From contig JACCUV010000113.1 of the NCBI GenBank assembly GCA_013698495.1, forward strand, positions 1 to 15,241: DNA of 15,241 nucleotides. Reading direction: 5' to 3'. Made by a program: the position numbers and the translations under genes. The notes below the pieces were generated by a model. It was not told the origin of the DNA, searched no databases, and was given only the letters and a program-made list of their open reading frames with translations. How positions within the stretch are numbered: position 1 is the first letter of the stretch; every line of letters starts with the position of its first letter. The stretch is from Chloroflexia bacterium (lineage in GTDB: Bacteria; Chloroflexota; Chloroflexia; Thermomicrobiales; UBA6265). Shown one piece after another: positions 1-6,286 of the stretch.

Positions 1-705
1 TCCACCGCCGAGATTGTGGTTGCTGCGCGGAGGGCGCTCGGCAGGGGTGGTCCCCTGGCGGGTAAAAAGGTCGTGGTCACCGCTGGCGGAACCCAGGAGT
101 CGATCGATCCTGTTCGCTTTGTCGGGAACCGCTCGTCCGGCCGGATGGGTCTTGCCCTGGCCGAAGCCGCGCTTGACGTTGGCGCCGATGTGCATGTGAT
201 TGCGACCCATGGCGTCGATCCCCTGCTGTTGTGGGGGGATGCGGTCGTCGTTGAGTCGGCGAGTGAAATGGAGTTGGCCGTGCACCGCGCGGTTGTCGAC
301 GCAGACATCCTGATCATGGCGGCGGCGGTGGCCGATTTTCGTCCGGCCGCCAAAGCCGAGCAGAAAATCAAGAAACAGGACGGGCAGGATTCCCTGGAAA
401 TCAGTCTGGTCAGGAATCCAGATATTGTCGCCAGCGTACCCTCAGCCAGTTTGCTCAAGGTAGGATTTGCCGCCGAAACCGAGCACATGCTTGACAACGC
501 AGTGCGCAAATTGGAGTCCAAGGGGCTCGACCTGATCGTTGCCAACGATGCGGTCGCCACAATCGGCAGCGATCGAAGCCGGGCGACATTGATTGCGCGG
601 GATCGCGAACCATTGCAACTTCCCGAGGCCGACAAACAGGTGGTGGCTTCCCGGATTGTGGATGAAATTGTGCGTTTGATGGAGCCGCAAACAACCGATG
701 CTTGA
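1..705 (+). CDS. coaBC: CoaBC C-terminal part: phosphopantothenate-cysteine ligase (CoaB), 5' truncated
   Basis: The CoaB half of the bifunctional CoaBC protein joins 4'-phosphopantothenate to cysteine using CTP; the CoaC half then decarboxylates the product in coenzyme A synthesis, in the cytoplasm. The reading frame is open from base 1, so the CoaC domain and the true start lie upstream of the window. Seen in the 234 residues present: the ligase opening VVVTAGGTQE followed by VRFVGNRSSGRMG (nucleotide-binding fold), the AAAVADFRP segment, the KIKK motif, GFAAET, and an N-D-A-V motif followed by a late serine-rich loop. All are hallmarks of CoaB. The stop TGA (703-705) overlaps the ATG (698) of the next gene by 8 bases, which implies translational coupling. 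Only the missing N-terminal half is uncertain. Confidence 0.95.
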   Translation, partial: STAEIVVAARRALGRGGPLAGKKVVVTAGGTQESIDPVRFVGNRSSGRMGLALAEAALDVGADVHVIATHGVDPLLLWGDAVVVESASEMELAVHRAVVDADILIMAAAVADFRPAAKAEQKIKKQDGQDSLEISLVRNPDIVASVPSASLLKVGFAAETEHMLDNAVRKLESKGLDLIVANDAVATIGSDRSRATLIARDREPLQLPEADKQVVASRIVDEIVRLMEPQTTDA

Positions 706-1018
706 GCAAGCCGATCGCCGCCGCATCCAGCTCTCTCCCCGATCGCAGTTGGCGACCGAGTTGTTGCTCACCGTGTTTTCGCTGGTCGGCAGTATCATCG
801 TTTTGCGCACGGTATTGGTGGTGCTGGATGTCTCCGACCGCGTGTGGATCGGTGAATTTGTCTATGGCCTGACCCGCCCCGTAACGCGCGTGCTCGACTT
901 CCTGCCTGGAAGTGGGCGCCATGTCTACGGCAACCTGACCACAGTAGACGTCACGCTGCTGGCATTTCTCTGTCTCTTTTTGCTGGGTGTGGTCGCGACC
1001 GGTCGGCAGTACGATTAG
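698..1018 (+). CDS. YggT-like small integral membrane protein
   Basis: A protein of 106 residues with two hydrophobic segments, at about residues 20-44 and 86-102. The region between them reads GEFVYGLTRPVTRVLDFLP and is followed by NLTTVDVTLL. This resembles the YggT family pattern, in which a conserved T-x-P after the first helix is followed by a proline-containing turn and a D-containing start of the second helix. YggT proteins are small membrane proteins linked to osmotic tolerance and cell-division or photosystem contexts, but their biochemical role is not firmly known. The ATG overlaps the coaBC stop by 8 bases, so it is probably translated by coupling. The family assignment is by pattern only; that it is a real two-helix membrane protein is more secure. 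Confidence 0.7.
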   Translation: MLEQADRRRIQLSPRSQLATELLLTVFSLVGSIIVLRTVLVVLDVSDRVWIGEFVYGLTRPVTRVLDFLPGSGRHVYGNLTTVDVTLLAFLCLFLLGVVATGRQYD

Positions 1019-1038
1019 CTTTAGAATACGCTGGTGGT

Positions 1039-1053
1039 GGGAGAACATCTCCC
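1039..1053 (+). other. Short perfect hairpin after the YggT-like gene
   Basis: GGGAGA and TCTCCC form a 6-bp perfect stem around a 3-base loop (ACA), 20 bases after the stop of the YggT-like gene. No clear T-run follows on the plus strand, so this is a weak candidate for an attenuator or terminator rather than a firm one. Confidence 0.3.
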
Positions 1054-1117
1054 CGTTGCTCGCTTTGGACGCATGGCGCATCGACGTCGCACGACTAGTC
1101 TATGGGGAAGTTTCATC

Positions 1118-1231
1118 ATGATGAAGAACACGGTTCGCGGTATCCTCGGTCTTGTGCTCACCGCTGCCGCAACCTGGCTGGCCAGCTACATCGTCGACCA
1201 GGTGTTTGGCCCCGACGAGGAGCAGGGCTAG
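1118..1231 (+). CDS. Small single-pass membrane protein (37 aa), unknown function
   Basis: A short reading frame whose ATG (1118, or the adjacent ATG at 1121) is preceded at a good distance by GGGGAAG, a strong ribosome-binding site. The product starts MMKNTVRG, has one hydrophobic stretch at about residues 8-26 (ILGLVLTAAATWLASYIV), and ends in an acidic tail (FGPDEEQG). This layout, with basic residues before the helix and acidic residues after it, fits a single-pass membrane protein with the C-terminus outside or at the interface. It lies 35 bases upstream of the lipid-kinase gene and may be cotranscribed with it. I do not recognise the family. A longer upstream extension in the same frame (from 1034) is less likely because it has no better ribosome site. 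Confidence 0.6.
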   Translation: MMKNTVRGILGLVLTAAATWLASYIVDQVFGPDEEQG

Positions 1232-1266
1232 CCGCGGCGGACAGGCCAGCTGAAGGAATCGAGCGT

Positions 1267-2160
1267 ATGCCTCCCGCGCCCACCCGGGCTGTGGCAATCG
1301 TGAATCCGGCGACTCGCGGCAATGCGGCGCGGATCGTGGAGTTGCTGAGACTCGCGGCGCCACGCACCACCAGACTTGAGGTGTACGAAACGCAGCGTGC
1401 CAGTCACGCTGGCGAACTTGCCCGATTCCACGCGACCGCCGCCGACCTCCTGATCGCGATTGGCGGCGATGGCACGGTTTCCGAGGTCGCCGGCGTGGCG
1501 CGGGAAGCCGGAATCCCGTTGGGCATCGTCCCTGGCGGTTCCACAAACATCATCGCGCGAGAACTGGGAATTCCCACTAATCCTCATCGGGCCACGCGCC
1601 TGCTCTTCGACGACCACGCGATTCGGACAATCGATGCCGGAGTTTGCGGGGACCAAACGTTTCTCCACATGGCTGGAGCAGGTGTGGATAGCCTGCTATT
1701 CGATCTCGCTGACCCCGCGCTGAAGCGGAAAGTGGGTTGGATGGCCTACCTTCCGGCGGCGATCAAGGCCCTGCGACGACCACTTTCGAGCTTCACGATC
1801 CGCTCGGAGGAAATGGTGCTGGAGGGAGTCCGTTCCCCACTCGTGCTGGTCGCCAACGGTCCCGCAATCGTCGCGCCCCGATTGCAATTGGACTCCAGAA
1901 TCGCATTCGACGATGGACGACTCGATGTGCTCGTCGTCACCGCGACGACACCGTTCGAGATTGCTCGGGTGTTGGCGCGCATGGCGATGCGGCAGATGAT
2001 GGAGTCTCCGTATGTCACCTCGTTTACGACCAAGACGGTCGAGATTGTCGCTGAGCCGCGGATTGCGGTGCAGTTGGATGGCGATGTGATCGGCGCCACA
2101 CCGGTTCGCATTGCGATCGATCCCGGCTCGGTCCGCGTTGTCACGCCGCGGGGACGCTGA
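1267..2160 (+). CDS. Diacylglycerol kinase / lipid kinase family (DAGK_cat, YegS/DgkB-like)
   Basis: A 297-residue protein of the soluble diacylglycerol-kinase/sphingosine-kinase fold, which transfers phosphate from ATP to a lipid such as diacylglycerol at the inner face of the membrane. Seen: the opening VAIVNPATRG, the catalytic IGGDGTVSEV (GGDGT at residues 66-70), the PGGSTNIIARELGIP loop at about 89-103 that normally reads P-x-GT-N-D/xFA, and a C-terminal LDGD-containing strand. Length matches the family (about 290-310). The start at 1267 is chosen because AAGGAA sits 8-12 bases upstream and family homology begins there; the in-frame extension to 1102 merely reads through the miniprotein gene in another frame. 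Substrate (diacylglycerol, undecaprenol or other) cannot be told from sequence. Confidence 0.9.
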   Translation: MPPAPTRAVAIVNPATRGNAARIVELLRLAAPRTTRLEVYETQRASHAGELARFHATAADLLIAIGGDGTVSEVAGVAREAGIPLGIVPGGSTNIIARELGIPTNPHRATRLLFDDHAIRTIDAGVCGDQTFLHMAGAGVDSLLFDLADPALKRKVGWMAYLPAAIKALRRPLSSFTIRSEEMVLEGVRSPLVLVANGPAIVAPRLQLDSRIAFDDGRLDVLVVTATTPFEIARVLARMAMRQMMESPYVTSFTTKTVEIVAEPRIAVQLDGDVIGATPVRIAIDPGSVRVVTPRGR

Positions 2161-2183
2161 CCGCGATCCCGGACCATGGCACG

Positions 2184-2223
2184 TCAAGGCAAGAAAACGC
2201 CTGGCGCTGCTGACGCCGGGCGT
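2184..2223 (-). terminator. Rho-independent terminator of the RodZ-like gene (possibly bidirectional)
   Basis: ACGCCTGGCG (2197-2206) and CGCCGGGCGT (2214-2223) form a 10-bp stem with one T-G wobble and a 7-base loop. Read on the minus strand the stem is followed by TTTCTTGCCTT. It lies 31 bases after the stop of the minus-strand RodZ-like gene and 36 bases after the stop of the convergent lipid-kinase gene, so it could serve both, although the T-run is only on the minus side. Confidence 0.7.
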
Positions 2224-2253
2224 GTCTCAAGTTGCGGGTTGCGGGAATGGCTC

Positions 2254-3219
2254 TCAGAGCGGGGGGCAGGAGTCGGATTGCTTTTGCAACTGGTACGTCG
2301 CCTCGCCTGATTCGTAACCCATCAGGAACTCGTCGCCACAGGCGCTGGTGAAGACCGCGTGGACGCCCCTGCTGGTGTAAACCTCGAAACTGTTGCCGGC
2401 AACGTGGCCGGTGGTCTGGCCGGCGGCGAGGTTCCCGTCGAACTGAACGACGCCATCGGCGGTAATCGTGACGTAAATATCCTGGGCAGCCGTCACCTGG
2501 ATGCTTGTCAGTTCGGACTCATCGAGTGCCGATTCCGGGACCGACTGTTCATTATCCGCGCTCTGTTCGATTGACGTGGCCTCATCGACCGCTGGCGGCT
2601 CATCTTCTTCGATTGCTGCGTCACGGTCGAGGACATTGTCGCCACCGCGACGTTGCGACTGACCTTCGTCCGTCGTGGCGTCGCGAGAACCGGAACTCGC
2701 CGCTTGCGTCGGTGTCACCGCTTCGGTTGGCGTCGCGGTGGCGGGCGCCTGGGTGGCCTCTCTGGTCGGCACCGGGATGTCGCTCTCGAACGGCGTCGCT
2801 GTCGGCGCCGGTACGGTCGGTGTGATCTCAACGTCAGGTTGGGCCACGAACGCGCTATACACCCAGGCGAAGACGATTGCGCTCAACACGACCGAAAACG
2901 CGATGATCGCGAAGTTGGGCGCCCAATGGCTCGGCATATTGATTGGAGGAACAGCGGCGACATTGGCAGCTGGCAGCTTGCCGCTGCCGCCGTGGGCCTC
3001 CTCGAACATGACCAGCAACTTGCTGGGGTCGAGTTGCAGGTATGATGCGTAGTTCCGAACGATTCCCCGTTGGTAAATTAACGGAGGAAGCGCAGCGAAG
3101 TTCTCCTCCTCGAGCGCCGCCAGATGATGGCGATTTATTCGGGTAGCCTGTTCCGCTTCCTTAAGCGTCACACCCAAATGGGCGCGCGCCTGATGCAGCG
3201 TTTCTCCAAATCCGGACAT
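2254..3219 (-). CDS. RodZ-like protein: N-terminal HTH, one TM helix, C-terminal DUF4115
   Basis: A 321-residue protein with the RodZ architecture; RodZ links the MreB cytoskeleton to the cell-wall elongation machinery, and the cytoplasmic helix-turn-helix contacts MreB. Seen: Xre/Cro-type HTH_25 at about residues 4-70 (LHQARAHLGVTLKEAEQATR, then LPPLIYQRGIVRNYASYL), a membrane helix at about 102-123, a Pro/Thr-rich then Glu/Asp-rich linker at about 128-230, and a beta-rich DUF4115 domain at about 233-310. The start at 3219 is chosen because AGGA lies 7 bases upstream and HTH homology begins at once; a 37-residue upstream extension (to 3330) looks like read-through. Two cysteines in the outer domain (in SACGDE and SDSCPP) could form a disulfide. 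A terminator follows the stop. No mreBCD genes are nearby, so a role in cell shape is inferred from family only. Confidence 0.85.
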   Translation of the reverse strand: MSGFGETLHQARAHLGVTLKEAEQATRINRHHLAALEEENFAALPPLIYQRGIVRNYASYLQLDPSKLLVMFEEAHGGSGKLPAANVAAVPPINMPSHWAPNFAIIAFSVVLSAIVFAWVYSAFVAQPDVEITPTVPAPTATPFESDIPVPTREATQAPATATPTEAVTPTQAASSGSRDATTDEGQSQRRGGDNVLDRDAAIEEDEPPAVDEATSIEQSADNEQSVPESALDESELTSIQVTAAQDIYVTITADGVVQFDGNLAAGQTTGHVAGNSFEVYTSRGVHAVFTSACGDEFLMGYESGEATYQLQKQSDSCPPL

Positions 3220-3349
3220 AAGACGATCCTGCTGAACCCGATTGCGGGTCGAAAGTGCATGAGTGATGGCGCTCAGGATGGTGTCGCGGGGATCCGCGCA
3301 TGGCAAGGTTCGACACCGGCGCCGGGTCATTCGGTTGTTGCGGTTCGAA

Positions 3350-3373
3350 TCGTGTTCCCTCTACAAAACACGA
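3350..3373. other. Inverted repeat in the gap between the 831-aa gene and the RodZ-like gene
   Basis: TCGTGTT (3350-3356) and AACACGA (3367-3373) form a perfect 7-bp dyad with a 10-base spacer, 36 bases after the stop of the large minus-strand gene. There is no T-run on either side, so it could be a weak terminator or an operator for the RodZ-like gene. The rest of this 189-base gap shows no other clear structure. Confidence 0.3.
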
Positions 3374-3408
3374 CTCGCTACGCAGAAGTGTACTCCTTGC
3401 CGGGGCCG

Positions 3409-5904
3409 CTACCCGCTGTTTTCACGTTTCTGGTCAAAGATTCTCGTACGTACACGACGATCATCGTGCCTTTCTGGTTTATTGAGCGAAACTGAGTGGG
3501 CCACCAACCGATCGGTGCGCGGCGTTTCGGGGCGAATCGCACTCGCTGGCGGGATCCAGCTTGTATCTGCCGCCAGCCACCAGAAGCCAATCGAGGATCG
3601 ACATGTAAGTTCGCTGGCATTGACCATCTGCCGGTAGGTCGGTGCGTCATGGTTCATGCATCGTCCTCGATCCCCGGTCTCGGAGGGTCGAAACGAGCGG
3701 CAGGTGCTGCACGACTTGGGCACTCTTGACGCAACCTCGAAGACTCTGTCGGGCTCCTCTTCCCGGTCGGCAAGCGCATCGGACAGGTCAAAGCCTGAAT
3801 CGAGTAGCACCCGCTTGCGGACGGTATGGGTTGACTCGAGTTGGTGGTGGTGTCCACGCGGTAGAGTTGATTGACCGGGCCGAGCGAGAACCGCCACAGC
3901 AGTCCCGCGACCGGTGGAAGAATCAACCGACCGTCGGTCTCCACCATTCACGCGTGGCTCGCGAGTTCCGACTTCGAATGGCTCAAAGAGTGGCGGGGAG
4001 GTGTCGTCCGTCCCGAATAGCGCGGAACGAAACGCGTCCATTCCGCCTGGTTCATCGATCGCGAAAAACGTCGGTTCGGGTCGTCGCGACGTTGTGAGTT
4101 CCGCAACGGCGTCATCGTGGTGGTGATTTTGGTCTGCAACTTCCGATGGCGCATTGGAGTGTCCTGGCGCCGGCTGGGCCGCCGACAGCGCGAATTCCGC
4201 CGGTCTGGCCATGAGCACGGCGCGGGCCTCCGACCAGGCCGCGGGTTGGGGATCCGGGAACTCGTACTCGTCTTCCAACCAGCTCTGCCGGCTCGTCGCC
4301 GCATGCGGGAGAGGTTCGGAGCGGGATACTGAGGCGAACGGGTCCGCGGGCTCCCAGCTCGGGTCATCCCAGTCGCTGTCGGAAGGGGCGCGATAGTATT
4401 CCGGATACTCGTAATCACCCTCAAACGCCACAGTCTCATCGTAGACGGCGCTGGAGACTGCCCCACCTTGGCTCACCACGTCGTGATAGCGTCGTCGCAT
4501 CCCAAAGTTGAGCGCCCGCCACCAACTTGTCCGCGGCGATTCTTGTTGACCGTTACGTATATACGTATCGACTGAATACCCATCGTCGTACCAGTCATCG
4601 GCCAACGATTGTTGTCCATCGATGGTGTCGTGGTCGTCAATCTCGCCGTTGTGCAGGGCGATCGCATTGGTGTCGTCAAAATCGACTTCAAAGTCCGGCT
4701 CATCGGAAAACGATGAATCGAAGCTTGCGGGAGCCGCATCGGCGATGACCAGGTAATCGAGGTCTACCGCATAGGGCGCGAGTTCGTCGTCCGGCGCGCT
4801 CGGTCGCTCATCGATCGCGGCGCGGGCGCGCTCAAATGCGACGTTCAGCCGATCGCCTTCGACATCCCACACGACATTCGCGTTGGACCGGATGGTCGGC
4901 CTGTCAGGATCGAAGTCTCTTGCGGCGCGGCGCGGCGCGGCGACGGGCCGCGCAGGGGGATTCGGGCTGTCTTCCCGACCAATGGCTCCGGCAGCCTGGA
5001 TCTGCTTGGCACGCTGCAACACGAGGTCGAAACTTGAGAGCGGGGCAGCACCCTTTTCGTTTCCACGCTTGAGCGCCGGATCGGTGCGGAAGAACTCGCG
5101 AAGTCGCGGTAAATCGACTTCCGGTCGAACCACCGGTATGCTGTCAAAGCGGACGTCGGCGCCGGCCGCGGGCGACAAGGCATCTCCCCGAGCTTCGACC
5201 TCGGATCGAGGAACAGGTGGCGTGGGCCGCCCCACGCCGCCTCGGTTCTGGTTAAACGTGTCGGCTGGACCGTGGGCGTGCTGTGCGCGGTTTCGAACAT
5301 CGGATGCCCGAGTAGACCCCGTCTGGCCAATTCCGGAATCGGGCTCGATCGTTGAACGAGTGAGAGCGCGGCGCTGCATCACTCGCTCACGGGCGTAGAA
5401 GATAGCGTCTCGGCTGCCTCGAGCCATGCGTCGCACTCGTTCGTCCTGATCGGCGATGGCGGGCGCGTTGTGGTCGTTTTGACGTGCTGTTGACCGAGGA
5501 TGCGCAGGCGCCGCGTCATCGGCGCGCACGGACGTCTGCACCACCATGTCGTCGGGTTGATTGACGCCAGGATCAGATTCATGCCCCCCAGCCTTGCCGG
5601 CAGTTGAATCGACCACCGAGGTCACTTCATCTTCGAATCGCTGATTGGCGAAGCTGATTCCTTTGCGAGGAGTGGCGCTTTGTGGAGGCGTTGTGGCGCC
5701 CGACAACGCGGCGTCTGACCACAAGTCGTCTCCCCATGTGTTGCGGCAGGCGATTTCCTTGGCACGCACCAGAATTTTGAGGTCACTGGCGACCTGGCGC
5801 TTGGGATGAGTGCACCATCCGTTGCCAGAAAGTTGAGCTTCCTGGAAGAATTGGCACGTGCAGCATTGCCGTTTCGAATCCAACTTCAAACCCTGTATCC
5901 CCAA
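3409..5904 (-). CDS. Large unrecognised protein with duplicated Cys4 modules at both ends
   Basis: About 831 residues; I do not recognise it. The N-terminal module has cysteines at residues 14/15, 17, 31 and 53 (pattern C-x2-C-x13-C-x21-C) and ends ACRNTWGDDLW. The C-terminal module has cysteines at 732, 735, 749 and 768 (C-x2-C-x13-C-x18-C) and ends TCRSSIGFWW. Both share an aromatic after the CxxC, a Gly two residues before the third Cys, and E-x-x-C-R-x-x-x-G-x-x-W around the last. This suggests two copies of one metal- or Fe-S-binding module. The roughly 660 residues between are rich in Asp, Glu, Ser, Pro and Arg, with no hydrophobic helix, and are probably disordered. The start is uncertain: an in-frame TGA directly precedes a TTG at 5904, and TTG codons at 5889 and 5883 (the latter with AGGG upstream) are alternatives. 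Confidence 0.75.
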   Translation of the reverse strand: MGIQGLKLDSKRQCCTCQFFQEAQLSGNGWCTHPKRQVASDLKILVRAKEIACRNTWGDDLWSDAALSGATTPPQSATPRKGISFANQRFEDEVTSVVDSTAGKAGGHESDPGVNQPDDMVVQTSVRADDAAPAHPRSTARQNDHNAPAIADQDERVRRMARGSRDAIFYARERVMQRRALTRSTIEPDSGIGQTGSTRASDVRNRAQHAHGPADTFNQNRGGVGRPTPPVPRSEVEARGDALSPAAGADVRFDSIPVVRPEVDLPRLREFFRTDPALKRGNEKGAAPLSSFDLVLQRAKQIQAAGAIGREDSPNPPARPVAAPRRAARDFDPDRPTIRSNANVVWDVEGDRLNVAFERARAAIDERPSAPDDELAPYAVDLDYLVIADAAPASFDSSFSDEPDFEVDFDDTNAIALHNGEIDDHDTIDGQQSLADDWYDDGYSVDTYIRNGQQESPRTSWWRALNFGMRRRYHDVVSQGGAVSSAVYDETVAFEGDYEYPEYYRAPSDSDWDDPSWEPADPFASVSRSEPLPHAATSRQSWLEDEYEFPDPQPAAWSEARAVLMARPAEFALSAAQPAPGHSNAPSEVADQNHHHDDAVAELTTSRRPEPTFFAIDEPGGMDAFRSALFGTDDTSPPLFEPFEVGTREPRVNGGDRRSVDSSTGRGTAVAVLARPGQSTLPRGHHHQLESTHTVRKRVLLDSGFDLSDALADREEEPDRVFEVASRVPKSCSTCRSFRPSETGDRGRCMNHDAPTYRQMVNASELTCRSSIGFWWLAADTSWIPPASAIRPETPRTDRLVAHSVSLNKPERHDDRRVRTRIFDQKRENSG
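4922..4941. repeat. Pentanucleotide tandem repeat (GCGGC)x4 inside the 831-aa gene
   Basis: Four exact head-to-tail copies of GCGGC lie within the coding sequence, in an Ala/Arg-rich stretch of the disordered middle. Five is not a multiple of three, so loss or gain of one unit would shift the frame. Confidence 0.85.
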
Positions 5905-5923
5905 TCAGGATTACCGATCCTGA
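5905..5923. promoter_or_regulatory. Inverted repeat at the start of the 831-aa gene
   Basis: TCAGGAT (5905-5911) and ATCCTGA (5917-5923) make a perfect 7-bp dyad with a 5-base spacer, directly abutting the putative TTG start. In mRNA it would form a hairpin covering the region where a ribosome site for that TTG would lie. That supports either a downstream start codon or control of translation. Confidence 0.4.
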
Positions 5924-6015
5924 AGCCAATTGGACTGTACGTTCGCGAACGAATCCCCCTACCGATGCGTTTGCGCGTCACCCTTGGTTGAACGGCCGAG
6001 CCTGGATTAGTTCGA

Positions 6016-6046
6016 TTGTAGACCGTGAATGGCTTCGTGTCTACAA
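6016..6046. promoter_or_regulatory. 8-bp inverted repeat TTGTAGAC-N15-GTCTACAA, candidate operator
   Basis: The two arms (6016-6023 and 6039-6046) are perfect reverse complements. The arm-to-arm centre distance is 23 bases, about two helical turns, which suits a dimeric DNA-binding protein. It lies about 115-140 bases upstream of the putative start of the minus-strand 831-aa gene and about 240 bases upstream of the plus-strand gene. Confidence 0.45.
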
Positions 6047-6286
6047 GGCAACGTTGGCGATTCTCGCCGAGTGTTGCCTAAACCGCGAAATTGCCATGCA
6101 TGTACGTTCACCGTGTCCGAATCTTGGGGTAGACTGACACGACAACGTCCCCATCTGAACGGACACCATGATAGTCCACAATGACCGTTGGGTGCCACGG
6201 TGTCACAATTAGATTTACAGTAGACGTGGCTGACGCGGTTCAGAACGAGAACCCCGATCTGGCGGCGTGAGGGGAGTGGAAGTCCA

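Larger units (their letters stand above)
5905..6286. promoter_or_regulatory. 382-base divergent control region between the 831-aa gene and the cyclodeaminase-family gene
   Basis: This is the longest gene-free stretch. It holds: the 7-bp dyad at 5905-5923; the 12-base palindrome CGTTCGCGAACG at 5940-5951; the 8-bp inverted repeat TTGTAGAC/GTCTACAA at 6016-6023 and 6039-6046; and further GTAGAC hexamers at 6129-6134 and 6220-6225. A possible sigma70-type promoter for the plus-strand gene is TTGGGT, 16 bases, TAGATT at about 6189-6216. The plus-strand gene has GGGGAG as its ribosome site just before ATG 6287. No convincing small gene or tRNA was found here. Confidence 0.5.

Noticed and set aside
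455..1081. Long antisense reading frame over coaBC and the YggT-like gene
   Set aside because: It overlaps two well-supported genes, has low-complexity His/Gln/Arg composition and no recognisable domain; typical GC-rich shadow.
1102..1266. In-frame N-terminal extension of the lipid kinase gene
   Set aside because: It is the +1 shadow of the 37-aa miniprotein, rich in Arg/His with no family match; ATG 1267 has a ribosome site and begins the conserved strand.
3340..3358. tRNA-like T-loop GGTTCGAATC on the plus strand
   Set aside because: The flanking bases do not form a T-stem, and no acceptor stem, D-arm or anticodon arm can be built around it.
5940..5951. LexA/SOS box
   Set aside because: CGTTCGCGAACG has GTTC and GAAC in the opposite order and wrong spacing to the Gram-positive GAAC-N4-GTTC box; it is kept only as a palindrome.
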